Assembly (NCBI GenBank): GCA_902618535.1
Contig: CACNAV010000001.1
Coordinates: 62,001-126,000 of the forward strand
DNA: 64,000 nt
Source: an uncultured Alphaproteobacteria bacterium
GTDB taxonomy: Bacteria; Pseudomonadota; Alphaproteobacteria; Methylaequorales; Methylaequoraceae
Direction: 5' to 3'
In this document: one piece after another, positions 42,845 through 53,490 of the stretch
Layout: every line of letters begins with the position of its first letter
How positions within the stretch are numbered: the first letter of the stretch is position 1
Notes under the pieces: generated by a model
Database searches by the model: none
Told to the model about the DNA's origin: nothing
Seen by the model: the letters and a program-made list of their open reading frames with translations, nothing else
Translations under genes and position numbers: made by a program

Positions 42845-43854
42845 TGATTCTTTATTACATTATCAGAAGAAAGTATTTTTTTAATATTCAAAATGTTTTG
42901 TTTTTGTAACTTTAAATTTAAAATATCATTAATGAAGTAATCATAATATTTTTTTTTAATTTTTTTAGTGCAACCATAAAAGTTTTTTACTTCATCTAGT
43001 TTACCACTGCAATGTAAAATTACATCACAACCAGCAGTGTAAGATTTTTTTACAATTATATTTAAATTTTCACTTAGAGCTTTCATTGATATGTCATCAG
43101 TTAATATTAACCCTTTAAAAAGAAATTCCTTTCTAATTATCTTGTTTATTTTTTTTGAATAAGTAGCGACCTCATTATCAATTTTTGGATAAATTATATG
43201 AGCGAGCATCATGAGACTCTCGGTTTTTAAGATTTCAAAAGGAATAAAATCACTTTTTCTCAAGATATCTAAACTAACATCTACTTCAGATTGTTCTAAA
43301 TGAGTATCAACAAGAGATCTCCCATGCCCGGGAAAATGCTTCAACACAGGCAAAATTCCAGAATCTCTAAAACCCTTACAATATTGCAGAGCTAAATCTT
43401 TCACTATTGAGGGATCTGAGCTAAATGAACGGTCTCCAATAATATCATTTGCGTAATTAAAATATAAATCACAAACTGGAGAAAAGTTAATATCAATTCC
43501 TACATTTTTTAATTCATTGGCCAAAAGATAAGCATTTAAATATGATAGTTTTTTAGACTTTTCTTTGTTTTTTTTATAAATTTCGCCAAAAAACCTTTGT
43601 TCAGGAAAGGTTGTGAAATTTGAATTTTTAAGCCTCTGAACTCTTCCACCTTCTTGGTCAATAAAAATAAATGGAGACTTATTTAATGTTAAATTTTTCA
43701 ATTCATTAATTAGATCGATCAACTGTTTCTTATTATTAAAATTTCTAGAAAATAAAATAAATCCTAAAGGATTTGTTTGTTTAAAAAAAATATGTTCTTT
43801 TTTAGAAATTGATTCACTATTAATTGAACAAATTATACCATCTGGTATCGACAT
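42835..43854 (-). CDS. nagZ: Beta-N-acetylhexosaminidase NagZ (GH3)
   Basis: About 339 residues. FIDQEGGRVQRLK, KHFPGHGRSLVDTHLEQ (the His-containing catalytic loop), GDRSFSSDP and LTDDISMKAL (nucleophile Asp) match GH3 NagZ. It removes GlcNAc from muropeptides during wall recycling. I prefer ATG 43854, which shares a base with the SPOR stop (TAATG), over ATG 43878. Confidence 0.93.
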   Translation of the reverse strand: MSIPDGIICSINSESISKKEHIFFKQTNPLGFILFSRNFNNKKQLIDLINELKNLTLNKSPFIFIDQEGGRVQRLKNSNFTTFPEQRFFGEIYKKNKEKSKKLSYLNAYLLANELKNVGIDINFSPVCDLYFNYANDIIGDRSFSSDPSIVKDLALQYCKGFRDSGILPVLKHFPGHGRSLVDTHLEQSEVDVSLDILRKSDFIPFEILKTESLMMLAHIIYPKIDNEVATYSKKINKIIRKEFLFKGLILTDDISMKALSENLNIIVKKSYTAGCDVILHCSGKLDEVKNFYGCTKKIKKKYYDYFINDILNLKLQKQNILNIKKILSSDNVIKNQCN

Positions 43855-44402
43855 TATGTGTCCATTACTATCAAACATTGATATTTTTTGTCTAAAATCT
43901 TCTTACATAATGTTTTAGCATCCTCTAGTGTCAAGGTTTCATCATTGACTACTCTAAAAAAAATATCGTTATTTTTTAAAACTATTTGTTTAACTTCAAA
44001 CTTGATTAATTGTTCAGAAGAAAATTCCTTTTCCAGTTTTTTTGAAACCTCAAGACTCTTTTTTTTTTCTTTAAAAGATGCAACTTGAATTCTAAATTTT
44101 TTTTTTGTATTCACAATTTTGTTTGTATTCGACTTTTGTATTTCTAAATTTGCCTCTTGCTTATTTCCTAACTCTTTTTCTATAATATCTTCAATTGATT
44201 TTTCTTTTTTTTCTAAGATTTCATAAACGGTATTTTTGTTATTTGAGAAATTATTCTTTTCTTCTTTAATTAATTTCGCTGCATTTTCTAATATAGGTAT
44301 ATCTTCTTCTGGTATAATTGATACATAGGAAATTATAATTAAAAAAATAAGAAATAGGTAGCTTAGAGCTATTAATGAGTATTTTATCTTTATGTCTTTC
44401 AT
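43854..44402 (-). CDS. SPOR-domain envelope protein
   Basis: A 182-residue protein: a cytoplasmic tip, one membrane helix (about 8-28), a charged linker, and a C-terminal SPOR domain (about 100-180; FRIQVASFKEKKKSLEVSKKL and FFRVVNDETLTLEDAKTLCKK). SPOR domains bind denuded peptidoglycan at the division site. TAATG junctions on both sides tie it to argS and nagZ. Confidence 0.92.
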   Translation of the reverse strand: MKDIKIKYSLIALSYLFLIFLIIISYVSIIPEEDIPILENAAKLIKEEKNNFSNNKNTVYEILEKKEKSIEDIIEKELGNKQEANLEIQKSNTNKIVNTKKKFRIQVASFKEKKKSLEVSKKLEKEFSSEQLIKFEVKQIVLKNNDIFFRVVNDETLTLEDAKTLCKKILDKKYQCLIVMDT

Positions 44403-46117
44403 TACATACTTTTTGGTGAGCTAATTTTTAAAAGTGACAATCCTTTATTGAGTGTCATACTAACTACTTTTACCAGTATAAGCCTTGATTTTGTCAAGTC
44501 ATTATTATCAGTTATTATTTTTTTTTTATAATCTATATTTCCCAGACCCCAATAATTATGAAAAGTTTTTGAAAGATCATGTAGATAATTTGTAATTCTA
44601 TGAGGTTCAAAATATTCAGCAGAATTTTTGATTACATTATAAAAATTACAAATATATTTAATTAACATTTTTTCTTCATGTAAAATTAAATAATCTAATT
44701 TATATTCTCCTTTTTCAATTTCTTTAATTTTATTTTTTGATATCTCTAATATTGACATACACCTTGCATAGGCGTACTGAACATAAAAAACGGGATTATC
44801 TTTATTCTTAATTTTTAATGAGTCAAAGTCAAAGTCAATTGTTTTATCAGCATTTCTTGAAATCATCATAAACCTTAACGCGTCTACTCCCACTTCTTTA
44901 ATAACTTCACGCATTGTTATATAATCACCTTTACGCTTTGACATTTTTAACTTTTCGCCTTTTTTAATCAAGTTCACTAGAGAAGTAAGTTTAATTTCAA
45001 AAATATATTCTTCATTAACAAGTTCTGATAATGCACTTTTTAAGCGTTTTACATAACCAAAATGATCAACGCCCCATATATTAATTAAAATTTCAAATTT
45101 TCTTTTTATTTTATCTTTATGATACAATAAATCAGACATAAAATATGTAACCTCACCACTTGGCTTCATCAATGCCCTGTCAGAATCATCTCCAAATTTT
45201 TTAGAACTAAAAAGAAGTTGTTCTTTTTGCTCCCACTCTTCACTAGATATGTTTTTTGGCTTTTCCTGAAAACCAAAATAAGCTATTTTCAAATCTAATA
45301 ATTTATTTTTAAGTTTATTAATATTTTCTGACGAAGAGATACTCTTCTCTGATACAAAATTATCGTGGTTTATATTAAGATCGACTAAATCTTTTTTAAT
45401 ATCACTCAAAATTATATCTACAATCTTTTCCTCTATTTCTTTTAGTTCACTTGATTTTTTTATTACAAACTTATTGATTATTTTTTCTGCAACATTTTTT
45501 AAATATTCTCCAGGGTACAAATCATCAGGTAATGGGCTTTCTGAATCTTCTAAAAAATTTTCAACGTGAAAAAGTATTGTTTTATTGAGTTTTTTGATTT
45601 GTTCACCGGCGTCATTTATATAATATTCTTTTGTAATGTTGTGACCAACCTCTTGTAAAACTGAAGAAATTGCATCACCCAAAACTGCTCCTCTAGCATG
45701 CCCAATATGCATCAAACCTGTTGGATTTGCCGATACAAACTCAATACAGATAGATTTTGTTTTTAAATTATAATTATATGAACCATCAAGTTTAATGAAT
45801 TGACTTAATTGATTTTGCCAAAATAAATTTGTAAAGAAAATATTAATAAAACCTGGCTTTATTACTTCAACTTTTAGCACATACTTGTTTGTCCTGAGTT
45901 CAATTGATATTAATTCTGCCAACTTTTCAGGGGAAATTTTAAAAAATTTTGAAAAAACCAAGGCTACGTTAGACGACAAATCACCAAAATTTTCCTTTTG
46001 CGATAATTCAACATTAAAAAATTTTTTTTTTAAAAAGTCACTTTCAAGATTCGTTTTTTCTAGTAATTTTTTTACTATTTCAAAAATCTCTTTCTTTAAA
46101 TATTCCTGAAATAACAT
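44402..46117 (-). CDS. argS: Arginyl-tRNA synthetase
   Basis: A 571-residue class I enzyme. SANPTGLMHIGHARGAVLGD holds HIGH, KLKMSKRKGDYI is the KMSK loop, the N-terminal Add-1 domain and the C-terminal anticodon-binding helical bundle are present. Charges tRNA-Arg. Linked to dgt and SPOR genes by TAATG junctions. Confidence 0.97.
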   Translation of the reverse strand: MLFQEYLKKEIFEIVKKLLEKTNLESDFLKKKFFNVELSQKENFGDLSSNVALVFSKFFKISPEKLAELISIELRTNKYVLKVEVIKPGFINIFFTNLFWQNQLSQFIKLDGSYNYNLKTKSICIEFVSANPTGLMHIGHARGAVLGDAISSVLQEVGHNITKEYYINDAGEQIKKLNKTILFHVENFLEDSESPLPDDLYPGEYLKNVAEKIINKFVIKKSSELKEIEEKIVDIILSDIKKDLVDLNINHDNFVSEKSISSSENINKLKNKLLDLKIAYFGFQEKPKNISSEEWEQKEQLLFSSKKFGDDSDRALMKPSGEVTYFMSDLLYHKDKIKRKFEILINIWGVDHFGYVKRLKSALSELVNEEYIFEIKLTSLVNLIKKGEKLKMSKRKGDYITMREVIKEVGVDALRFMMISRNADKTIDFDFDSLKIKNKDNPVFYVQYAYARCMSILEISKNKIKEIEKGEYKLDYLILHEEKMLIKYICNFYNVIKNSAEYFEPHRITNYLHDLSKTFHNYWGLGNIDYKKKIITDNNDLTKSRLILVKVVSMTLNKGLSLLKISSPKSM

Positions 46118-47256
46118 TAAAAACTATACAAATCAAAAAATTTACGGTGAGTATTTATTGCATAATTATCTGTCATCCCAGAAATATAATCGCAAACATT
46201 TATAAATTTTTGTTTATCATTTGTAAATCTATTCCAATTACCTGGCATTAAGCTTGGTTCTTCAATAAATAAATCGAATAGATCAGATATTATTTTCTTT
46301 GCTTTAATTGTCATAGTTCTTATTCTGGGGTGCAGGTACATTTTATTTTTTAAAAAAAGTTTTAATTTTCTTTCTTCTCTTATCATATCATCACTTAACG
46401 ATACAATTTTAACTTTTTGACATTCAATATCACCCGAAAATTTAATTTTATGTTTTTGGATATTTTCTTTGGTATTTTGTATCAAATCATTCATCATTAT
46501 TTTTATCAAATTTCTTACTAATTCATATCTAACCCTTGAAGAGTCATTAAATTTATTTTTTTTTATTCTTTTTAAAACAGATTTTACTAAGTCTATTTCA
46601 GAAAGCTCATCAATAGAAAAAAAACCTGCATGCAACCCATCGTCAATATCATTATTATTATATGCTATATCATCACAAATTGAGGAAAGTTGAGATTCAA
46701 AAGACCCATTTTGTTCCAAATCACCATCAAAAAATAAAACAAAATCTGAAATATACTCTGGAACTTTGAATTTGATAGGACCATTATGTTTTAAAATACC
46801 ATCCAGGGTTTCAAAAGTAAGGTTCAAACCATCAAAACCAGAGTATTTTTTTTCAAGTTTGGTTAAGATTTTTAACGCATGAAAATTATGGTTAAAACCA
46901 CCATTTTTTTTCATTTTAAGATTTAATTCATCCTCACCAGCATGTCCAAAAGGTGTGTGACCAAGGTCATGTGCCAATGAAATAGATTCAACTAAATCAT
47001 CATTAACTCTAAATATTTTTGCTACCGATCTAGCCAACTGAGAAACCTCAATACTATGAGATAGTCTTGTTCTAAAATAATCTTCTTTATTATAAACAAA
47101 TACTTGTGTTTTGTATTTTAATCTTCTAAAAGCAGAACTATGAATTATTCTATCCCTATCTCTCATAAAACAAGTCCTGAAAGAGTCTTCCTTCTCAGAA
47201 AAAACCCTACCCTTAGATTTTTTATAATCTATTGAAAAATTTGAATATTCTTTCAT
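46117..47256 (-). CDS. dgt: Deoxyguanosinetriphosphate triphosphohydrolase-like protein
   Basis: A 379-residue HD-domain enzyme. H67 (RLSHSIEVSQ), H96-D97 (LAHDLGHTPFGHAGEDEL) and a downstream Asp form the HD metal site, with FRRLKYKTQVF at the N-terminus. It hydrolyses dNTPs to nucleoside and triphosphate. First gene of the long leftward operon and divergent from the iron-sulfur carrier gene. Confidence 0.94.
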   Translation of the reverse strand: MKEYSNFSIDYKKSKGRVFSEKEDSFRTCFMRDRDRIIHSSAFRRLKYKTQVFVYNKEDYFRTRLSHSIEVSQLARSVAKIFRVNDDLVESISLAHDLGHTPFGHAGEDELNLKMKKNGGFNHNFHALKILTKLEKKYSGFDGLNLTFETLDGILKHNGPIKFKVPEYISDFVLFFDGDLEQNGSFESQLSSICDDIAYNNNDIDDGLHAGFFSIDELSEIDLVKSVLKRIKKNKFNDSSRVRYELVRNLIKIMMNDLIQNTKENIQKHKIKFSGDIECQKVKIVSLSDDMIREERKLKLFLKNKMYLHPRIRTMTIKAKKIISDLFDLFIEEPSLMPGNWNRFTNDKQKFINVCDYISGMTDNYAINTHRKFFDLYSF

Positions 47257-47301
47257 AATCTATTATGTAATTATTATTAACATAAATTTGTATTTTGTAT
47301 A

Positions 47302-47619
47302 ATGTTTGATGTATCTAAATCTGCTCTAAAAAGAATTGTTGAAGTTTCGAAGAAAAACAAAAAAAAGTTTTTTAGAATCTCTATTGACGGCGGTGGTTGT
47401 CAGGGTTTCTCTTACAAATTTGATTTTGATGATAAAATTAGTGAAAATGATAAAGTCTTAGATTATAATGAAGTCAAAATTTTAATTGATTCAACATCAC
47501 TTGGTTTTATAAATGATGCAAAACTGGATTTTGTTGAAGATATGATTGGATCTTATTTTAAAGTATCAAACCCGAAAGCAACGTCTACGTGTGGTTGTGG
47601 TATTTCATTTTCTGTTTAA
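47302..47619 (+). CDS. A-type iron-sulfur carrier (IscA/ErpA family)
   Basis: A 105-residue protein. The three conserved cysteines are in GGGCQGFSYKF and the CGCGISFS tail, typical of IscA/ErpA/SufA. It delivers Fe-S clusters to client enzymes, which here could include IlvD and radical-SAM proteins. xthA begins 3 bases after its stop, suggesting one transcript. Confidence 0.92.
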   Translation: MFDVSKSALKRIVEVSKKNKKKFFRISIDGGGCQGFSYKFDFDDKISENDKVLDYNEVKILIDSTSLGFINDAKLDFVEDMIGSYFKVSNPKATSTCGCGISFSV

Positions 47620-47622
47620 AAA

Positions 47623-48402
47623 ATGATCGTATGTTCTTGGAACATTAACTCCATTAGAATGAGGGAAAGTCTCTTAATAGAATTAATTAACTCTTTGAAC
47701 CCAGATATTGTTTTATTACAAGAAATTAAATGCCAAGACAATGAATTTCCATCTCTTTACAAAGAAAAAAATTATAATCTTGTGATTAATGGTGAAAAAG
47801 GGAAATATGGAGTTGCAATTCTAGTAAAGAAGAAAATTGAGTTTGAAGAAATTAGTTTCGAGTCTGATATTTTTAAATATGAAGCTAGAATTTGTGGAAT
47901 AAAGATTAAAAATAACCTAAATTTACATTTAATTAATATTTATGCACCTAACGGAAATCCAATAGAGTCTCAAGATAAGTTCTCTTATAAAACAAAATGG
48001 TATGATGAACTACAAAAAGTCATAAGAAAACTTATTAATTCTAAAATTAATTTGATTCTTGCTGGAGACTTTAATGTAATTGAACATCCAGATGATGTCC
48101 AAGATTTTGACAAATGGCAAAAAGATGCCTTAGGTCATATTTCATTCAGAAAAAAATTTAGAGAGATTCTATTTTCAGGTCTCACAAACATAGTTAGGTT
48201 GTTTTATAAACCAGGAGAAATTTATTCATTCTGGGATTATCAAAAAGCTAGTTGGGAAAGAAACTATGGTCTTTTAATTGATCATTTTTTACTTTCACCC
48301 AAGCTTTCATGTATAGTAGAAAGAATTTTTTTTGAAAAAGAGTATAGAGGAAAACAAAAACCCTCGGACCACATCCCATTGTGGATAAAACTATCAATTT
48401 AA
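47623..48402 (+). CDS. xthA: Exodeoxyribonuclease III
   Basis: A 259-residue AP endonuclease. CSWNINSIRMRESLLIELI, VLLQEIKCQDNEFP, INIYAPNG, LAGDFNVIEHPDDV, NYGLLIDHFLLS and SDHIPLWIKL carry metal-binding and catalytic residues of the ExoIII family. It processes abasic sites and 3' blocks. It converges on ilvD (gap 3 bases). Confidence 0.96.
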   Translation: MIVCSWNINSIRMRESLLIELINSLNPDIVLLQEIKCQDNEFPSLYKEKNYNLVINGEKGKYGVAILVKKKIEFEEISFESDIFKYEARICGIKIKNNLNLHLINIYAPNGNPIESQDKFSYKTKWYDELQKVIRKLINSKINLILAGDFNVIEHPDDVQDFDKWQKDALGHISFRKKFREILFSGLTNIVRLFYKPGEIYSFWDYQKASWERNYGLLIDHFLLSPKLSCIVERIFFEKEYRGKQKPSDHIPLWIKLSI

Positions 48403-48405
48403 TAT

Positions 48406-50121
48406 TTAAATATCTGAATACGTTTTCTTTTCTTTTAAGGCTCCGGGGTGAGTAACCGCCCCATACCTTGCTGAGCCAACACTTTGGGAAAATTTCCATA
48501 ACGCTCCCGAACCAAAATCATTTTCCTTAACTTTAAGTTTTTTATTCCTTTTTTCTAATTCATTTTTATCAACATTTAAATTAATCAAACCTTTTTCTGC
48601 ATCAATTTCAATAATGTCACCGTCCTGGACTAATGCGATAGGTCCTCTTACTGCTGCTTCTGGGCTAATATGCCCAATACATAGGCCCCTTGTTGCGCCT
48701 GAAAATCTTCCATCTGTTATCAAAGCAACTTTATCACCCATTCCCTGACCATATATTGCAGCCGTAGTTGCTAACATCTCTCTCATTCCTGGACCACCTC
48801 TTGGCCCTTCATATCTAATAACAATTACATCACCCTCTGAATAATTACCTTTACTAACCGCTTCAAAAGCATCTTCTTCACAATCGAAACATCTTGCTTG
48901 ACCTTTAAATTGTAATGACTTCGTTCCAGCAACTTTTACTATTGAACCGTCAGGAGCCAGGTTTCCACTCAAGCCAACAACACCTCCAGTAGGAGAAATT
49001 GGGTTTTCCGTTGAATAAACTATTTCTTGAGATTGAAAATTAATTTCTACATTTTTTAGATTTTCCTGTAAAGTTTTCCCCGTTACTGTAAGACAATCAC
49101 CATTTAAAAAACCTCCATCAAGTAGTGATTTCAAAATAATTGGTACTCCCCCAATTTCGTAAAGATCTTTAGCTAAAAATTTACCTCCAGGCTTTAAGTC
49201 AACAATATAGGGTGTTTCTTTAAAAATTTTTGCTACATCAAACATATCAAATTTAATACCAATTTCATTTGCCAATGCAGGTAAATGTAGAGCTGCATTA
49301 GTGGATCCACCACTACAAGCAACAATTCTAGCCGCATTAATTAATGAATCTCTTGTAACTATATCTCTTGGTTTTATTTGTTTCTTAATTAATTCCATTA
49401 CACTGAATCCTGAATCAAAAGCAAATTCATCTCTTGATTCGTATGGTGCTGGAGTTGATGATGAACCTGGCAATGCGAGCCCTATAGCTTCTGCAACACA
49501 CGCCATGGTGTTAGCTGTAAATTGTCCACCACATGAACCAGCTGATGGACAAGCGACTTTCTCAAGATCACAAAGTTCTTTTTCAGAAATTTTCTTAGCA
49601 TCGTATTCTCCAACAGCTTCAAAAACATCTTGAACCGTAACTTCTTTATTTTTATATTTCCCCGGAAGTATTGAGCCACCATACAAAAATACAGATGGAA
49701 CATTTAATCTCAACATTGCCATCATTAATCCAGGAAGGGATTTATCACACCCTGCTATACCAACCAAACCGTCATAACAGTGACCACGAATAGCAACTTC
49801 AACAGAATCAGCAATTATTTCTCTAGAAACAAGTGATGATTTCATTCCCTCATGTCCCATTGCTATACCATCGGTAACTGTTATAGTTGTAAATTCTCTA
49901 GGAGTTCCTTTATTTTTTTTTACACCTTTCTTCGTGGCTTGCGCTTGTCTAGAAAGCGAAATATTACACGGTGCCGATTCGTTCCAACACGTGGCTACTC
50001 CAACAAAAGGCTGGCCTATTTCCTCTTCAGTAAGACCCATCGCATAATAATAAGATCTATGAGGTGAGCTTTTTGGTCCCTCGCTTACATGTCTACTAGG
50101 TAATTTAGATTTATCTATCAT
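48406..50121 (-). CDS. ilvD: Dihydroxy-acid dehydratase
   Basis: A 571-residue protein. Fe-S cysteines lie in [20 protein letters not shown] and SAGSCGGQF, and [31 protein letters not shown] and [15 protein letters not shown] are further family blocks. Converts 2,3-dihydroxy-acids to 2-keto-acids for valine, leucine and isoleucine. The upstream hydrolase and valS share its strand, but a functional link is only inferred. Confidence 0.97.
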   Translation of the reverse strand: MIDKSKLPSRHVSEGPKSSPHRSYYYAMGLTEEEIGQPFVGVATCWNESAPCNISLSRQAQATKKGVKKNKGTPREFTTITVTDGIAMGHEGMKSSLVSREIIADSVEVAIRGHCYDGLVGIAGCDKSLPGLMMAMLRLNVPSVFLYGGSILPGKYKNKEVTVQDVFEAVGEYDAKKISEKELCDLEKVACPSAGSCGGQFTANTMACVAEAIGLALPGSSSTPAPYESRDEFAFDSGFSVMELIKKQIKPRDIVTRDSLINAARIVACSGGSTNAALHLPALANEIGIKFDMFDVAKIFKETPYIVDLKPGGKFLAKDLYEIGGVPIILKSLLDGGFLNGDCLTVTGKTLQENLKNVEINFQSQEIVYSTENPISPTGGVVGLSGNLAPDGSIVKVAGTKSLQFKGQARCFDCEEDAFEAVSKGNYSEGDVIVIRYEGPRGGPGMREMLATTAAIYGQGMGDKVALITDGRFSGATRGLCIGHISPEAAVRGPIALVQDGDIIEIDAEKGLINLNVDKNELEKRNKKLKVKENDFGSGALWKFSQSVGSARYGAVTHPGALKEKKTYSDI

Positions 50122-50892
50122 TTATTTACAGTTATAAATTAGTTTTAAAAAAATACTTAAAAATTTTGTTTTATCATCATAAAAGGCAAAATGTCCCGTA
50201 TTATTTAAAATTAATCTTTCGGAGCCAAAAATAAATTCTGAAGACTTTAAAAGTGAATTAGAGCCAAACATGTATAGTTTCCTTCGAAAAAAATTTCTAA
50301 AAAATTGAAGAAGAATGTTTTTTTTTGATAAAAAAACTGTATCTTTAGATAAATCATAAAAAGCTTTAGAGGAAGTTTTTTTTAAAGAGTCTGACCATAA
50401 TCTGATTTCTCTCTGACTAGATTGTTCGCAAATTCCAATGAGTGTATTAAATTTTTTATCAAATTCATTCATGTTATAACTTATGGTTTTTTTTGTAATC
50501 GTATCAGTATCAGATTCTGTAAGGTTTCCTTCATAATTAAAAAATTTTTTAATTAAGTATTTTTGTTTCAACTGTTTAGCAATCAGTATAGGAATTATAC
50601 CTCCAACTGAATGTGAAAAAAAAACTAAATTACATAAATTATTCCTTAATATAAGTAAAACAATGGAATTAGCATAATTAATTAAAGAAAATTTACTATT
50701 AAATTTATCATTATTATGTCCTGGCAACTCTGGGATCAAGAGTTGATATTTTTTGTCTAATTTTTTAATTAAAAAATCAAAATCATTACTTGAGTTTCCC
50801 ATACCATAAAAAAAAAAAATAGTTTTAAAATTAGAAGAAATTCTTTTTTTATTTGAGACTAAAATTAAATCTTTAAATTTAATTTTGTACAT
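50122..50892 (-). CDS. Alpha/beta hydrolase
   Basis: A 256-residue protein. IFFFYGMGNSSNDFDFLIKKL is the oxyanion-hole region, YQLLIPELPGHNND the strand-4 block, VFFSHSVGGIIPIL the nucleophile elbow (SHSVG, with Ser in place of the first Gly of GxSxG), and a late GHFAFYDD supplies the catalytic His. Substrate unknown. Start overlaps valS by 14 bases; the stop abuts the ilvD start. Confidence 0.82.
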   Translation of the reverse strand: MYKIKFKDLILVSNKKRISSNFKTIFFFYGMGNSSNDFDFLIKKLDKKYQLLIPELPGHNNDKFNSKFSLINYANSIVLLILRNNLCNLVFFSHSVGGIIPILIAKQLKQKYLIKKFFNYEGNLTESDTDTITKKTISYNMNEFDKKFNTLIGICEQSSQREIRLWSDSLKKTSSKAFYDLSKDTVFLSKKNILLQFFRNFFRRKLYMFGSNSLLKSSEFIFGSERLILNNTGHFAFYDDKTKFLSIFLKLIYNCK

Positions 50893-53485
50893 TTTTTAAA
50901 AATTCTAAATTCTTTTTTGCCTCAACTAATTTTTTCTTATTCTCTTCAACAACATTTGTTGGAGCTTTATCTACAAAATTTTTATTATTAAGTTTCTTTT
51001 CAAAAAAAATAATCTCTTTTTCATAAAACTCAATTTTCTTCTCTATTTTTGATTCCTCAATTATCGTTTGACCATTTTCAGATACATTAAATTTAATTTT
51101 GGAGCTTATAATAAACTTTGATTCATGGTTTAGCGTTCTGTATGTAATTTCATTGAAGTTAAATAAAGATTGAAGTAAGATACTATTATCATCAATCCAT
51201 GGAACTTTATTCTTTGAAAAAATTAATAGCGAAGATTTTGTCAGGGTTTTTCCTGTAAACTCAGATCTTATATCTTTTACAAGATTGATGAATTTATTAA
51301 AGTTGGTTATTTCTTTGGCAGATATTTTATTCTTGCTAAAAAAGTTATCATCAAAACTCTCTGAAAAAAGACTATTATTTGTAAATTTGAGTTTGAAGGA
51401 TATTTCCTCAGTCACAAACGGAATTATAGGGTTGAGAAAATTTAAAATTGATTTAAATAATTGACTAAAATTACTAGAAATTTCTTTCTTATTTTTTTCA
51501 TCTTTTAAATAAATTTTACAAAACTCGAGATAAAGGTCACAAAAATCATTCCATACAAAGTGATATAACTCATTTAGCAGTAAGTTAAATTTATATTCAC
51601 TCAAATTTTTTAAGATTTTTCTTTTGGTTTCATTAAATCTAAAAATTATCCAATTGTTTATTGGAAGTTTATTATTTTTAAAATTATATTTTGTATCCAA
51701 ACTAAAATCATTGAACTCATAAAATCTTGCAACATTCCAAATTTTTGTAATGAAATTTCTACTGTTTTCAACAAGTTTATTAGACAGCTTTATATCCCTT
51801 CCCTGCGTTGAAAGGTTAGCAAGGGTAAATCTTAAAGAATCTGAACCATAAATTTTAGTCATTTCAATAGGGTCAATTACGTTACCCCTTGATTTTGACA
51901 TTTTTTCACCTTTTTCATCCTTAACAAGAGGATGAATGTATATATTTTTGAATGGTATTTTTTTCATAAAAAATAATCCCATCATTATCATTCTTGCTAC
52001 CCAGAAAAAAATTATATCAAATCCAGTAACAAGTACATCAGATGGATAATACTTAGATAATATTTTATTTTTTTGCGGCCAGTTAAGTGTTGAAAAAGGC
52101 CAAAGAGCAGAAGAAAACCAAGTATCTAAAACATCAGATTCTTGGTGGCTAATTTTACCTCTTATTCGTTTTTTCTTTAAAATATTTTTTGCATGATTTA
52201 AATCTTTAGCTGCAATTTTGTGACCATCATCTGTATACCAAATAGGAATACGGTGCCCCCACCAAATTTGTCTAGAGATACACCATGGCTCAATATTGTT
52301 TATCCAATGTTTAAATGTATTCATCCATGATTCAGGATGAAATGTAATTTCTTTTTTTTTAATTGATTTTAAGACTTGATTACACAGTTTTTTTGAATCT
52401 AAAAACCATTGTTTGGTTAATAATGGTTCAATAACCTCACCAGTTCTCTCTCCAGTAGGAACAAACATTTTATTATTTTCTATTTTAGTTAACTGTCCAT
52501 TTTCTTTTAAAACTTTAATTATAGATTTCCTTGCCTCATATCTATCCATTCCAATAAACTTTTTCGGAACGGAAGAGTTTAATTTTGCTTGCTTATCAAA
52601 AATATTTATAAAATTTAAATTATGTTTTTTTGCAATTAAAAAATCATTAAAGTCGTGTGCAGGGGTTATTTTAACTGCACCTGAACCTTTAGAAGGATCT
52701 GCATACTCATCAGCAATTATGTGAACGTATCTTTCTGTTAGAGGAATTATCGCTTTTTTTCCTATGTATGACTTTAAGGCTATGTTTTTTGGATGTACGG
52801 CAATAGCAACATCACCAAACATTGTTTCTGGTCTTGTAGTAGCAACCTCTATAAAATCATCAGTTTCTTCTATGTAATATTTAAAAAACCATAAGCCTCC
52901 ATCGACTTCTTTTTGATTAACTTCTAAATCTGAAATTGCAGTTTGTAGTTTTGGATCCCAGTTCACTAACCTTTCATCTTGATAAATATATCCATCATTA
53001 AAAAGTTGAATAAATGCTTCCTTTACGGCATTACTGCATTCTTCATCTAAAGTAAACTTACTTATGGACCAATCAACGGCAGTTCCAAGTTTTTTTAGCT
53101 GATCAACAATTTTATTACCTGACTTTTCTTTCCATTCCCATATTTGCTTTAGAAACTCTTCCCTACCTAAATCATTTTTATTTTTTTTTTTGTCACTAAT
53201 TAATTTTTTTTCAACAATGATTTCTGTTGCAATCCCTGCATGATCCGTTCCTGGTTGCCAAAGAACATTCATTCCTAATTTTTTGTTAAATCTAATAAGA
53301 ATATCTTGAAGAGTAAAAGTTAGTGCATGACCCATATGCAAACTTCCTGTAACATTCGGCGGAGGCATAATTATTGTATAGGGTTTAGATTTATCAGAAT
53401 CTTTAAATGAAAAGATTTTTTCTTTTTCCCATTTAGCTAGAATTTTTTTTTCTATTTCTATAAAGTTTAATCTTTTATCCAACAT
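50879..53485 (-). CDS. valS: Valyl-tRNA synthetase
   Basis: An 868-residue class I enzyme. PPPNVTGSLHMGHALTFTL (HMGH as the HIGH motif), WWGHRIPIWY, an editing domain with TTRPETMFGD, and KMSKSRGNVIDP. The C-terminal coiled coil that binds tRNA is present but short. Charges tRNA-Val. Ends 14 bases into the hydrolase gene, so the two are coupled. Confidence 0.97.
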   Translation of the reverse strand: MLDKRLNFIEIEKKILAKWEKEKIFSFKDSDKSKPYTIIMPPPNVTGSLHMGHALTFTLQDILIRFNKKLGMNVLWQPGTDHAGIATEIIVEKKLISDKKKNKNDLGREEFLKQIWEWKEKSGNKIVDQLKKLGTAVDWSISKFTLDEECSNAVKEAFIQLFNDGYIYQDERLVNWDPKLQTAISDLEVNQKEVDGGLWFFKYYIEETDDFIEVATTRPETMFGDVAIAVHPKNIALKSYIGKKAIIPLTERYVHIIADEYADPSKGSGAVKITPAHDFNDFLIAKKHNLNFINIFDKQAKLNSSVPKKFIGMDRYEARKSIIKVLKENGQLTKIENNKMFVPTGERTGEVIEPLLTKQWFLDSKKLCNQVLKSIKKKEITFHPESWMNTFKHWINNIEPWCISRQIWWGHRIPIWYTDDGHKIAAKDLNHAKNILKKKRIRGKISHQESDVLDTWFSSALWPFSTLNWPQKNKILSKYYPSDVLVTGFDIIFFWVARMIMMGLFFMKKIPFKNIYIHPLVKDEKGEKMSKSRGNVIDPIEMTKIYGSDSLRFTLANLSTQGRDIKLSNKLVENSRNFITKIWNVARFYEFNDFSLDTKYNFKNNKLPINNWIIFRFNETKRKILKNLSEYKFNLLLNELYHFVWNDFCDLYLEFCKIYLKDEKNKKEISSNFSQLFKSILNFLNPIIPFVTEEISFKLKFTNNSLFSESFDDNFFSKNKISAKEITNFNKFINLVKDIRSEFTGKTLTKSSLLIFSKNKVPWIDDNSILLQSLFNFNEITYRTLNHESKFIISSKIKFNVSENGQTIIEESKIEKKIEFYEKEIIFFEKKLNNKNFVDKAPTNVVEENKKKLVEAKKNLEFLKNVQN

Positions 53486-53490
53486 GTTTG

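Noticed and set aside
43854-43878. Upstream nagZ start at 43878
   Set aside because: It lies inside the SPOR gene; the ATG at 43854 fits the TAATG junction and the family N-terminus better.
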